Assembly: GCF_001512285.1 (NCBI RefSeq) | Contig: NZ_LNUV01000006.1 | Location: 272,058-336,057, forward strand | Direction: 5' to 3' | DNA: 64,000 bases | From: Arthrobacter sp. EpRS71 | GTDB lineage: Bacteria > Actinomycetota > Actinomycetes > Actinomycetales > Micrococcaceae | Part shown: positions 23,500 through 31,792 of the stretch, piece after piece | How positions within the stretch are numbered: the stretch's first letter is position 1 | Layout of the letters: the number at the start of each line of letters is the position of its first letter | Position numbers and translations under genes: made by a program | Notes under the pieces: generated by a model | The model's database searches: none | What the model saw: only the letters and a program-made list of their open reading frames with translations | Told to the model about the DNA's origin: nothing

Positions 23500-23536
23500 C
23501 GTTCCAGGCAGAGACCAGCGGGAGGTCAGGCGGAGG

Positions 23537-24373
23537 TCAGCGCCGCTGAGCTCCGCGGCCCAGCTCGGCGCGTAGCCCGTCGATGGGGATTGTCCCGCGG
23601 TGCAGCTTCCTGGTCAGTTTCGCCAGCCTTTTGAGGTCGGTCAGGAAGGTGCGTACGACGTCGACGCCCGAGTCGGGATCGTCGGTCCAGTCGAGGGGGA
23701 CCTCATGAATGCGCAGAGCACAGCGTTCGGCGATGATCAGCAGTTCGGTATCAAAGAACCATGCGTCATCGCCGGTGTGGGGGAGCAACTTATGGGCGAC
23801 ATCGGCACGTATGGCTTTGAAGCCGCATTCCGCATCGGAGAAGCGTGCCCCGGTGAGCACGCGCAGCAGAACATTGTAGGCGCGCGCAACGAGGCCGCGG
23901 CGGTGGCTGAACCTGCCCTGCGCACCTCTTGCCAGCCGTGTGCCCACGGCGAGGTCCGAGTGGCCGGAGATCAGCGGGGCCACAAGAGGTGCCACGGCCG
24001 AAAGGTCCAGGGGCAAGTCCAGGTCCACGTAAGCAAGCAGGGGAGAAGGAGAGGAAAGCCACACCCGGCGGAGCGAGTTTCCGCGGCCCTTGTGATCAAG
24101 ATGGACCACCTTGATCTCCGGGAGCTCCCTCGCCAGGCGTTCGGCGATCCTCAGGGTGCTGTCCGTGCTGGCGTTGTCCGCCACGGTGATCCGGAAAGTG
24201 TGCGGAAACGTGTCCATGAGGTGCCCGTGGAGCCCGCGCAGCTGCCCTTCCAGTCGGGTTTCCTGATTGGACACGGGGATGGCGATGTCCAGGACGGGAG
24301 CCAGCGAGCGTGTGTCCACGGGGGAGCGCTGCAGCTGCTGGTGGAGTGCCGGCCGGGGATCTGTAAGCGTCAT
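23537..24373 (-). CDS. GT2 glycosyltransferase, DPM1/GtrB-like
   Basis: 278 residues. GT-A core with IAIPVSNQE, VADNASTDSTLRIAERLA and the metal motif region AYVDLDLPLDLSAV. A later DAWFFDTELLIIAER and EVPLDWTDDP are typical of the polyprenyl-phosphate hexosyltransferases. No membrane helices are visible, so it acts at the membrane surface as a soluble enzyme. It probably charges a lipid carrier with sugar for wall glycan synthesis. Confidence 0.85.
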   Translation of the reverse strand: MTLTDPRPALHQQLQRSPVDTRSLAPVLDIAIPVSNQETRLEGQLRGLHGHLMDTFPHTFRITVADNASTDSTLRIAERLARELPEIKVVHLDHKGRGNSLRRVWLSSPSPLLAYVDLDLPLDLSAVAPLVAPLISGHSDLAVGTRLARGAQGRFSHRRGLVARAYNVLLRVLTGARFSDAECGFKAIRADVAHKLLPHTGDDAWFFDTELLIIAERCALRIHEVPLDWTDDPDSGVDVVRTFLTDLKRLAKLTRKLHRGTIPIDGLRAELGRGAQRR

Positions 24374-24417
24374 GCTTCCAGAATGGCGCCGCCGAATATG
24401 CGGGCTTTAGGCGGAAG

Positions 24418-24498
24418 CTGTGACCCCACTGTGAACCATGGGCCGCGCCTGTGAAACGGGGGAGCACCTGTGAACCATGGGCCGCGCCTGTGAAACGG
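24418..24498. repeat. Iterated CTGTGAA motif with 39-bp direct repeat
   Basis: A 31-bp unit starting CTGTGAACCATGGGCCGCGC occurs at 24429-24459 and 24468-24498. Inside, CTGTGAA or CTGTGAC recurs at 24418, 24429, 24449, 24468 and 24488, about 20 bp apart. It lies upstream of the GT2 gene and could be regulator iterons. Read on the minus strand the motif is TTCACAG. Confidence 0.7.
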
Positions 24499-24499
24499 C

Positions 24500-24567
24500 A
24501 AAAGCCGCGCCCGTTCCCGCCATCCGCTCCAGTGGGTACTGGTGCGAACGGCGGCAACGGGCGCGGC
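24500..24567 (-). terminator. Terminator of the transglycosylase gene
   Basis: On the minus strand GCCGCGCCCGTT and its complement form a long stem, with an inner GCCGCC/GGCGG extension, followed by TTTTG. Confidence 0.75.
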
Positions 24568-24583
24568 AATGAAGCAGTCTGGC

Positions 24584-25426
24584 TTAGTACCAGTTGTTGG
24601 CCAAGTGGAAGCCCAGAGCGGCGGACGGGGATCCGTAGCGCTCCTTGATGTAGTTCAGGCCCCACTTGATCTGGGTCTGGTAGTTGGTCTGCCAGTCAGC
24701 ACCAGCTGAGGCCATCTTTCCGGCCGGCAGGGACTGGACGATTCCGTAGGCGCCACTCGAAGCGTTCGTGGCAGTGGTCCTCCAATTGGATTCCTTCTCC
24801 CACAGGGTGTTCAGGGCGGTCATCTCGGCAGCGCTCCAGCCGTAGTTGCCCAGGATGCTCGCGGCGTAGGCCTTGGCAGCAGCGGGGTCGTCAACAGCTT
24901 TCGGGGCGGCAGCAGCAGCGGCAGCTTCCGCGGCGGCGGCGGCAGCAGCGGCGTCGGCGGCTTGCTTGGCAGCAGCGTCAGCGGCGGCCTTTTCAGCTGC
25001 GGCTTGGTCCGCGGCGGCCTTCTCGGCGGCGGCCTGCGCGGCTGCTGCCTGGTCAGCGGCAGCCTTCTCGGCGGCGGCCTTCTCAGCAGCTGCCTTGTCC
25101 GCGGCAGCCCGGTCGGCTGCGCCCTTGGCGGCGGCAGCATCGAGGGAAGCGGAGATTTCGGCTGACTTGTTGGTGCTGACCTGCGCGGCGGCCTGGGTGC
25201 CGGCGACGCGGCTCGCCTCAGGGAGGGTCAGTGCGGCGTTTGCGGCGGTTCCGAGCGATGCAACGCCCAGTGCGGCCGCTACAACACCGGCTACAACTGA
25301 CATGCGGTGGCCGGACTTGCCCTGGCGGGCAGCGTTCTTGAGGACAGCCTGCGACTTGGTCAACGGGGCGTTGTGTTCGTCGCGGTGACGCGCGGAAGGG
25401 CGCGTCTGATCGTTAAATTCAGACAT
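24584..25426 (-). CDS. Secreted SLT-type lytic transglycosylase with Ala-rich coiled coil
   Basis: 280 residues from an ATG at 25426. The N-terminal ~35 residues are charged, and a signal-like helix (VVAGVVAAALGVASLGTAANA) ends near AANA. Residues 90-175 are repeats of A(A)(D/E)KAA, a coiled coil likely spanning the wall. The C-terminal ~100 residues form an Rpf/SLT-like fold: LNTLWEKESNW carries the catalytic Glu, then GAYGIVQSLPAGKM and the end HLANNWY. It cuts peptidoglycan during growth or resuscitation. A c-di-AMP riboswitch precedes it. Confidence 0.85.
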   Translation of the reverse strand: MSEFNDQTRPSARHRDEHNAPLTKSQAVLKNAARQGKSGHRMSVVAGVVAAALGVASLGTAANAALTLPEASRVAGTQAAAQVSTNKSAEISASLDAAAAKGAADRAAADKAAAEKAAAEKAAADQAAAAQAAAEKAAADQAAAEKAAADAAAKQAADAAAAAAAAEAAAAAAAPKAVDDPAAAKAYAASILGNYGWSAAEMTALNTLWEKESNWRTTATNASSGAYGIVQSLPAGKMASAGADWQTNYQTQIKWGLNYIKERYGSPSAALGFHLANNWY

Positions 25427-25436
25427 GTGATTACCT

Positions 25437-25607
25437 CTCAGCGCCTGCGGAGTTAGCTGTCGGGTTCGGATGAGGTCATCCGGCCGCGCATCACGCTGCG
25501 GCTTCACCCCAAGGACCGGCAAAATGCCTGGGTCCGGAGACTCTGGGTCCCCCGTCTCTGCCTCGGAGAAAGAACGGACTCCGGGAAGTGGCAGAGCTCG
25601 GCGCATC
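25437..25607 (-). promoter_or_regulatory. ydaO-type c-di-AMP riboswitch
   Basis: On the minus strand the leader of the transglycosylase gene contains the conserved ydaO blocks: CGCCGAG at the 5' side, GACGGGGGACCCA, TTGGGGTGAAGCCG, and near the end CCCGACAGCTAACTCCGCAG GCG (spaced). In actinobacteria this riboswitch turns off wall hydrolase genes when c-di-AMP is high. The 3' end lies about 11 bases before the start codon, so control may be of translation or of a terminator. Confidence 0.85.
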
Positions 25608-25689
25608 CCGGATGTGGGCCTGCTTGGGGCGACCCACCCTTTCGACGGTACAGGAGGTTTCCCGAGAAGTCACATTTAGGTAACAGAGA

Positions 25690-27228
25690 TCACGACGTCG
25701 GTGAGTCGCCTTGCAGGCTTGACTGAACTTCTCCTGTGCTCACCGTGGGAAGTCTCAGGGCGAACTCGGTACGCCCCGGCCGGGAGGTCACTTCCACGGT
25801 GCCACCATGGGCGGCAACAATCGAATCCACAATCGAAAGGCCCAGCCCGGAGGTGCCTTCGGAGCCCGATCTTGCAGCGTCAGCGCGGGCAAACCGGGAG
25901 AAAATCCGGCCCTGAAAATCGTCCGGAATGCCCGGTCCGTTGTCCGTCACGGTGACCACGGCGCTGCCGTCGGCGGAGAGCATGACGCCCGTGACCACCG
26001 TGGTGCCGCGGTCGGTGTGTTTGCGCGCATTGGACAGGAGATTGGCCAGCACCTGGTGCAGTTGTGTTGCATCGCCGCGGACCGTCACAGGTTCATCGGG
26101 GAGCTGGAGTTGCCAGATGTGGTCCGGTGCCATGACTTTTTCGTCACTGACGGTTTCGATCACCAGCTGGGTAAGGTCCACGTCCTCGACCTTCACGGGC
26201 TGGCCCTCGTCCAGCCTGGCCAACAACAGAAGATCCTCCACCAAGGTGGTCATGCGTTCGGATTGGCTTTGGACCCTTGCCAGTGATTTACGGCCGTCAT
26301 CGGTGAAAGTCTCGGTCATCCTCAGCAACTCGGTATAGCCACGGATTGCGGTGAGCGGTGTGCGGAGCTCGTGCGATGCATCAGCGACGAACTGGCGCAC
26401 CTTGGTTTCGCTTTCCTGCCGTGCCTCCAGTGCGTTGGAGACGTTGTTCAGCATCAGGTTCAAAGCATGGCCAACGCTGCCCACTTCCGTTCCGGGATGA
26501 GCGGCCGACGCCGGTACGCGCACCGCAAGTGCCACCTCACCGGCGTCGAGGGGTAAGCGTGAAACCTTGGTGGCTACTTCGGAGAGCTGCTCCAGCGGGC
26601 GCATGGTCCGCCGGATAATCACTGTGCCCGCGAGTCCGATCAGCACCAATCCGCCCAACGAAACCAGCACCATGGTCCACACCAGCGAAGCCTCGGCGCT
26701 TTGCTTGTCCGCCAGAGGCAAACCTGTCACGATCACGTCGCCGTTGGTGTCCACTGCCACCAGCCTGTAATCGCCGTTGGACAGGGACCGATCCACGGGA
26801 AGGCTGTCCTTGGGGAGCGACAACAGGACTTGCTCGTCCGCTGCGGAGAGTGAAACGCGGTTGCCTTGGGCGTCGATCAGCCCAGAACTTCTCACGGTGG
26901 ATCCATCGATCCTCGCATTGAGCGTTCCCGCCGCCTGGCCGCGCGCCTCCAGCGGGTCAGGCCTTCCGGAGGGGTTCGTAGGAAAGTTCGACGGCGGCCT
27001 GCCGAAGTCATTCGCGCGGCTGGACGCCTGCTCCAATTGCCTGTCGAGCTGCTTGTTAAAAACCATGTCCATGGATGCGTAGCTGACTATGCCGACAGCT
27101 CCACAAATAGCTACCAACAGGGCCATTGCCACCAGGACCAGCCGGGTGCGCAAATGCCAGGTGGACGGGTTGAGCCAGCTGCGCTGCGGGATTCCTGAGC
27201 TTCTGGCCACTCCTGAAAGCGTGCTCAA
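25690..27228 (-). CDS. Membrane sensor histidine kinase
   Basis: 512 residues. Membrane segments lie at about 30-52 (LVLVAMALLVAICGAVGIV) and 180-203 (WTMVLVSLGGLVLIGLAGTV), enclosing an exported sensor of about 125 residues. HAMP follows. The phosphorylated His is about residue 285 in SHELRTPLTAIRGY; the ATPase boxes are NARKHTDRG, DNGPGIPDDF and GLGLSIV. This layout matches the TcrY/MprB group of actinobacterial kinases. It is 3 bp after its response regulator gene. Confidence 0.93.
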   Translation of the reverse strand: MSTLSGVARSSGIPQRSWLNPSTWHLRTRLVLVAMALLVAICGAVGIVSYASMDMVFNKQLDRQLEQASSRANDFGRPPSNFPTNPSGRPDPLEARGQAAGTLNARIDGSTVRSSGLIDAQGNRVSLSAADEQVLLSLPKDSLPVDRSLSNGDYRLVAVDTNGDVIVTGLPLADKQSAEASLVWTMVLVSLGGLVLIGLAGTVIIRRTMRPLEQLSEVATKVSRLPLDAGEVALAVRVPASAAHPGTEVGSVGHALNLMLNNVSNALEARQESETKVRQFVADASHELRTPLTAIRGYTELLRMTETFTDDGRKSLARVQSQSERMTTLVEDLLLLARLDEGQPVKVEDVDLTQLVIETVSDEKVMAPDHIWQLQLPDEPVTVRGDATQLHQVLANLLSNARKHTDRGTTVVTGVMLSADGSAVVTVTDNGPGIPDDFQGRIFSRFARADAARSGSEGTSGLGLSIVDSIVAAHGGTVEVTSRPGRTEFALRLPTVSTGEVQSSLQGDSPTS

Positions 27229-27231
27229 CGC

Positions 27232-27972
27232 CTAGTCCGCTGGCTTGATGACGTATCCGGCGCCACGAATGGTGTGGATCATGGGCGGATGGTTGGCTTC
27301 GATCTTCTTGCGCAGGTAGGAGATGTAGAGCTCCACAATGTTGGCCTGGCCACCGAAGTCGTAGTCCCACACGCGGTCAAGGATCTGGGCTTTGCTGACC
27401 ACCCGTTTGGGGTTCTCCATGAGGTAGCGCAAAAGCTCAAACTGCGTGGCAGTGAGCGGGATGTCCTCGCCGGCCCGGGTGACTTCGCGGGTGTCCACGT
27501 TCAAGGTGAGATCACCCACCACCAGCTCGGCAGTGTCCATGGCGGCCACCCCGGAACGCTGGACCAGGCGATGGAGGCGAAGGAGGACTTCTTCCATGCT
27601 GAACGGTTTGGTGACGTAATCGTCACCACCGGCGGCGAGTCCAACGATCCGGTCCTGCACGGCATCCTTGGCCGTGAGGAACAGTGCCGGAACTTCCGGG
27701 GCGAAGGTGCGGATGCGGTTGAGGACCTCCACGCCGTCGAAGCCCGGGAGCATGACGTCCAGGACCAGCACGTCAGGGCGGAAGTCCTTTGCAAGCTTCA
27801 CCGCCTCGGGTCCGTCGCCAGCCACGGCCACGGACCACCCCGCCATCCGCAGGCCCATGCTCATGAGCTCGGCGAGGCTTGGTTCGTCGTCCACCACCAG
27901 GGCGCGGATCGGGGAGCCGTCCGGGTGGGACAGCTGGGGGAGGTTGTTGGTCATGGAGTGCGAGGAGGCCAT
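27232..27972 (-). CDS. OmpR-family response regulator
   Basis: 246 residues. The receiver domain has VVDDEPSLAELM (acidic pocket), the phospho-Asp in LVLDVMLPGFDG and the Lys in DYVTKPF. The DNA-binding domain begins LTLNVDTREVTRAGEDIPL and ends HTIRGAGYVIKP, the classic winged helix. Partner of the kinase downstream, whose stimulus is unknown. A start at 27954 is also possible. Confidence 0.95.
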   Translation of the reverse strand: MASSHSMTNNLPQLSHPDGSPIRALVVDDEPSLAELMSMGLRMAGWSVAVAGDGPEAVKLAKDFRPDVLVLDVMLPGFDGVEVLNRIRTFAPEVPALFLTAKDAVQDRIVGLAAGGDDYVTKPFSMEEVLLRLHRLVQRSGVAAMDTAELVVGDLTLNVDTREVTRAGEDIPLTATQFELLRYLMENPKRVVSKAQILDRVWDYDFGGQANIVELYISYLRKKIEANHPPMIHTIRGAGYVIKPAD

Positions 27973-28643
27973 GGGACAACTCTCCGTTCTGCTGGTTAGC
28001 CAGCGCTTTGCCGGTCCTGTGAGGACGCTGTGAAGTCAACACTAGCGAGGAGGGAGAAACAGGACACCCCTTCCGGGGCTGAACCTGAGGCGCCTCGGCG
28101 TCAGTTTCTACAGCTTGTAGCAGATTTTTCAGGAAAATTTGTTGGCGGAGGCTTTCCGCGATTGGACAGCAAATGTTTCAGATCGTGAGATTCCGCTGCG
28201 CGGCGCTTCCCGGGAAGGACGGTGCACATCATGCCCGATCTGCCGAATAATATTCACTTGAAGGCGAATATTTCTCGTTGCGACCGAATGAAATGCCATT
28301 CATTTATACCCACGGCTGAATTGTGATTTGCGGCACAATAGACCTCTGTGTCTCAAAATGTGGACGGTTCGGCGCTTTGTTACTTGCGTGTTGCCATTGT
28401 TACGTTGCACACTTCCAATGTGAACAAGAACTCAACAGCACCTGCAGCCGCAGCAACCTGGCCCAGCACACCCGCTGGCCATGATGACCGCTGTTGTCGA
28501 ATGCAAGCCTAACTTTCCACCCCAAGAAGTTTCAGGCATTCGCCCCCTAGCCCAGCGTTGGGCGCCCCTCCCCAAACTCATTGCGGGGACAACCAGCATT
28601 CGAAGCCGCGATGACGGCTATTCACTTTTGAGGTAAGCACTCC
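27973..28643. other. 671-bp intergenic region between divergent regulators
   Basis: No gene or RNA is recognised. It must hold promoters for the response regulator (leftward) and the winged-helix gene (rightward). It contains a perfect palindrome CTTCCCGGGAAG (28206-28217) and an inverted repeat AATATTC/GAATATT with 10 bases between (28249-28272). The middle (28090-28400) is unusually AT-rich for this genome. Confidence 0.6.
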
Positions 28644-29510
28644 ATGTCAGTTGCATCTGGATACGTCCACATCTCCGTCCGTAACGCCAATAAGGCCGCA
28701 TCGAACGCAGGGCTTCGCCCCGGCTTCGGTAACCGCCCCGGATACTCTCCGGCGCCGCAAGGGGCCGGTCAGCAGGCTCCCGGTTACGTACCGCAGGGCT
28801 ACAACCCCAACTCCTATGGCCAGTTGCGCGCTGTCCCCACGGCAGAGCCGGCACCCATGACCGCGCCCACTCCCGTGATTGCGCAGTCGGATAAACTCCG
28901 CCCCGTTGCCAACGACAACGTGGCCCGCGGATTCGTCCTCTACATGGGTATTGACGAAGACACCGCAGCCGCCGCAGGAACGTCCATCGCCAAGCTCGCC
29001 CAGGAAATCCGGGCCTACGCTCAGTCCCTCGTGACCGGCGCGGAGAGCTACGCCGCCGTCGCAGTTGCCCCCGCCGGGGCACCCGGCTCAGCACTCGACG
29101 TCGTGCGTTCCACCTTCGGCGACCCCACCGTCGCCGCACGCCAGCGCACCGAAGCTGCCCGCCCCGCGCCCCAGCAGGAATCCCGCCCCTCCGGTGTGCT
29201 GATTGACCTCGCACGCCGCGAAGTGCACCTGGACGGCGAATCCCTGAACCTGACGTTCAAGGAATTCGAACTCCTCAACTACCTCGTGGAAAACGGCACC
29301 CGCACCGTGGGCCGCGATGAACTGCTTGAAGGCCTGTGGCGCAACGCCGAAGAGGTACCCAACGAGCGCACCATTGACGTCCACATCCGCCGCCTCCGCT
29401 CCAAGCTCGGCCGCCTCGCCAACACCGTCCGCACGGTCCGCGGCCAAGGCTACCGTTTCTACGAGCACCCCGAAGTTATCGTTTGGGCCGCTCCGGAATA
29501 CTCGATCTAA
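28644..29510 (+). CDS. Orphan OmpR-type winged-helix regulator
   Basis: 288 residues. The N-terminal ~85 residues are low complexity (PGYSPAPQGAGQQAPGYVPQ). About residues 85-165 are of unknown fold. The C-terminal ~90 are a Trans_reg_C winged helix (GVLIDLARREVHLDGESLNL; ERTIDVHIRRLRSKLGRL; VRGQGYRFYEHP). No receiver domain or phospho-Asp is present, so it is not a normal response regulator. Its start ATG follows TTTTGAGGTAAG. Targets unknown. Confidence 0.85.
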   Translation: MSVASGYVHISVRNANKAASNAGLRPGFGNRPGYSPAPQGAGQQAPGYVPQGYNPNSYGQLRAVPTAEPAPMTAPTPVIAQSDKLRPVANDNVARGFVLYMGIDEDTAAAAGTSIAKLAQEIRAYAQSLVTGAESYAAVAVAPAGAPGSALDVVRSTFGDPTVAARQRTEAARPAPQQESRPSGVLIDLARREVHLDGESLNLTFKEFELLNYLVENGTRTVGRDELLEGLWRNAEEVPNERTIDVHIRRLRSKLGRLANTVRTVRGQGYRFYEHPEVIVWAAPEYSI

Positions 29511-29523
29511 GCATCACGCAGCT

Positions 29524-29556
29524 GAAAGCGCCTGTCCGGTAAGGGCGGGCGCTTTC
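29524..29556 (+). terminator. Terminator of the winged-helix gene
   Basis: GAAAGCGCC pairs with GGGCGCTTTC across a G/C loop just after the stop codon of the regulator gene. No long T run follows. Confidence 0.6.
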
Positions 29557-29780
29557 GCTGTCGCGGGGGTGATCCAGTGTTGCTGTAACTCTCGCGGGAC
29601 GACTCCTTTGCGTCTGCGCGCCAGGGGTTTGCGTGCCCCCGCCACCCACTTTGGCCGCGAAATGCCCTCAACGCGCCCGCTGCACGGCGTGTCCACGGGT
29701 GGTGGGCGTTCAAAGTTGGTGGTGGCGGCCCGGCGGGGCGTGGGGAAGCCCCGGCAGCCCGCGGCGGATAGGGTTGGGTT

Positions 29781-30305
29781 ATGAGTGACCATCACATTAA
29801 GCGCCTGGTGATCATGCGGCATGCCAAGGCTGATTGGCCCACGGGTGTGCCTGATCATGAGCGTCCCTTGGAGGAGCGCGGGCACCGGGAGGCTCCCCTG
29901 GCCGGTAAATGGTTGCTCCAGAATGGTGTGGTGCCTGACTTCATTCTGTGCTCGTCAGCATTGAGAACCCGCCAGACCTGCACGTGGGTGTGCGACGAGT
30001 TGGGCGACAAAGCCCCCACCCCCAAACTTGAGGGCGGCCTGTACTCTGCTTCTGCCAACCGCATGTTGACCGTCATCAACCATGTTCCGGACACCGTGAC
30101 CACGCTGATGGTTATTTCGCATATGCCGGGCGTCCAGGATCTTGCCATGCACCTGGCCTCCCGCGACTCTGACCACGATGCCTACATGGATGCCGCAACC
30201 AGGTACCCAACGAGTGCGTTGACGGTCCTGGAAACGGAAAAGTCGTGGGCTGAGCTGGACGGGCAGGACGCCCGGCTGACGCACTTCACGGTTCCCCGCA
30301 CCTAG
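29781..30305 (+). CDS. SixA-like phosphohistidine phosphatase
   Basis: 174 residues of the histidine phosphatase superfamily. The RHG-like motif is LVIMRHAKADWP (catalytic His at about residue 13). DHERPLEERGHREA and ILCSSALRTRQTC are family segments, and the second His is in TLMVISHMPG. SixA removes phosphate from histidine phosphotransfer domains. The gap to the gene before (29557-29780) shows nothing clear. Confidence 0.85.
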   Translation: MSDHHIKRLVIMRHAKADWPTGVPDHERPLEERGHREAPLAGKWLLQNGVVPDFILCSSALRTRQTCTWVCDELGDKAPTPKLEGGLYSASANRMLTVINHVPDTVTTLMVISHMPGVQDLAMHLASRDSDHDAYMDAATRYPTSALTVLETEKSWAELDGQDARLTHFTVPRT

Positions 30306-30349
30306 GTTCTGCGCCCGGCCGCGAACGCAGCTCCCGCGAAGGCAGCTCG

Positions 30350-30676
30350 CTAGTGCGAGGTTTCAGGGTCTCCGTAGGCCAGCTGCGGCATGCACATGCA
30401 GCGGATCTCGAACACCGGCAGGCCTGCGGCTTCTTCGCCGTGCCCGGTGGCGATGAGGTATTCGCCGTCGAACATGTACACCGGCAATTGTGGTGCCAGG
30501 TATTCGTTGTAGCGGCTGGGATAAACCCACTGGCCACGGATGTCGAACGCCGGAAGTGCGTAGGGGTCCCGCCGGTTATGGGCGCTCGGATAGAGTCCGT
30601 CGTCGATCATGACGTAGCTCACCAGACCATAGGTGTGATGGTGGTTCATGTCCGTGGGAAAGAGGATTGCTTCCAC
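30350..30676 (-). CDS. Hypothetical protein, 108 aa, behind an iron box
   Basis: A soluble protein with a His cluster (NHHHTYGL), many Tyr/Pro, and near the end IRCMCMPQL with two cysteines. The pattern AFDIRGQWVYPSRYNEYLAP is not one I know. The only clue to function is the near-consensus DtxR/IdeR box 58 bp upstream of its start, which suggests expression when iron is low. A metal-related role is possible. Confidence 0.65.
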   Translation of the reverse strand: MEAILFPTDMNHHHTYGLVSYVMIDDGLYPSAHNRRDPYALPAFDIRGQWVYPSRYNEYLAPQLPVYMFDGEYLIATGHGEEAAGLPVFEIRCMCMPQLAYGDPETSH

Positions 30677-30733
30677 AGTGCGGGCCCCTTCGAGGAGTCG
30701 ACGGCCGCGCTCCGGGCTGGCGCGGCGGCTAGG

Positions 30734-30752
30734 TAAGGTTAGCCTAAGCTAA
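30734..30752 (-). promoter_or_regulatory. DtxR/IdeR-type iron box
   Basis: TAAGGTTAGCCTAAGCTAA matches the actinobacterial iron-box consensus TWAGGTWAGSCTWACCTWA at 18 of 19 positions. It is upstream of the gene at 30350-30676 (minus strand) and 3' of the LysR gene. Binding is expected to repress when iron is sufficient. Confidence 0.75.
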
Positions 30753-30802
30753 CAGATGGCCGGCCGTCGAATGTTCCACCGTGTGACGTTGATCGCCCTT
30801 GG

Positions 30803-31720
30803 TTATCCCTGGGGCAGGGGCAACTCTCCTGCCACCTCGCGCAGCATTCGAACGGCGATCCGGATATTGGGGCTGGCGGTCATGGTCTTCCGATACACCA
30901 CGCCTACGGAGCGTTGCTGGGCGGGGTTGATCACCGGAATGGCAACCACTCCATCGGGAAGTGGGGGCCTGCCGAGTCGTGGAACCAGTGCCACCGCCAC
31001 GCCTTGCTCCACCATGGCCACATGGGTGGAGAAGTCGGGATCGTAAATGCGGATGTCGGGGACTTTGCCAAGCCCTGCAAAGATCTGCAGCAAAGCCTCG
31101 TTGCAGATGGCACCCGCCGGGGTGCTGATCCAGGTCTCGTGGAGTAAATCTTCACGCTCGACGGCGGCGCTTCCGGACAGCGCGTGGGTGCTGTTGACGA
31201 GGACATCGGCTTGGTCGATGCAAAGGTCCTCAAGGACCAGGTTCTCCGGGATCACCAGGGGTACCGAGTTCCAGTTATGGACTACCGCGAGCTCCGCTTC
31301 GCCGGAGGCAACTCTTTGCACTGCCTCGCGGGGATCCTCGGCCAGTACGGTGATATCCAGAGTGGAGTGAGCGGCCGCCATGCGCCCCAGCATCGGCCCC
31401 ACCAGACCTCGGCAGGCTGTGGAAAAAGCAACGAGCCTCAGCAGTCCGGAAGGTTTCGCGGGATCGGCCAGCAACGTGGCCTGGAGTTCTTCGAGCTCGC
31501 CCATGATCCGCCTGCCGTAGCCCGCCAACGCCAGGCCGCGCTCCGTGAGGAGCACGCCCCGGCCGTTGCGTTCCAGGACGGTCACGCCGGTTTGCTTCTC
31601 GAGTTTCTTGATCTGCTGCGACACCGCGGATGGGCTGAAACCCATGACGTCCGAGGCCGCAACGACCGAGCCGTGCTGCTCAACGGCCACGAGGGCCCGT
31701 AATGCCGAGATATCGATCAT
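30803..31720 (-). CDS. LysR-family transcriptional regulator
   Basis: 305 residues. The N-terminal HTH is VAASDVMGFSPSAVSQQIKK (about residues 19-38). The rest is the two-lobe effector-binding domain (LRLVAFSTACRGLVGPMLGR; LAVVHNWNSVPL). It is divergent from an EamA transporter gene, 72 bp from the chosen start, so it very probably controls that exporter. Confidence 0.9.
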   Translation of the reverse strand: MIDISALRALVAVEQHGSVVAASDVMGFSPSAVSQQIKKLEKQTGVTVLERNGRGVLLTERGLALAGYGRRIMGELEELQATLLADPAKPSGLLRLVAFSTACRGLVGPMLGRMAAAHSTLDITVLAEDPREAVQRVASGEAELAVVHNWNSVPLVIPENLVLEDLCIDQADVLVNSTHALSGSAAVEREDLLHETWISTPAGAICNEALLQIFAGLGKVPDIRIYDPDFSTHVAMVEQGVAVALVPRLGRPPLPDGVVAIPVINPAQQRSVGVVYRKTMTASPNIRIAVRMLREVAGELPLPQG

Positions 31721-31743
31721 GAAGCAAATCTACGCTGTTCCAT

Positions 31744-31755
31744 GTTGAATTCAAC
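31744..31755. promoter_or_regulatory. Palindrome GTTGAATTCAAC, candidate LysR operator
   Basis: A perfect 12-bp palindrome in the gap between the divergent LysR and EamA genes, 24 bp from the LysR start. Divergent LysR operators often have this form (dyad with T-n11-A-like spacing). It would lie inside the transporter if the upstream ATG at 31742 were the start. Confidence 0.5.
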
Positions 31756-31792
31756 GCTGGTGCTTCAACCAAATCCGGGCCAGAGTGTACTT

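Noticed and set aside
24873..25388. 171-codon Ala/Ser-rich frame antisense to the transglycosylase
   Set aside because: It is the complement of Ala-rich coiled-coil repeats and has no independent support.
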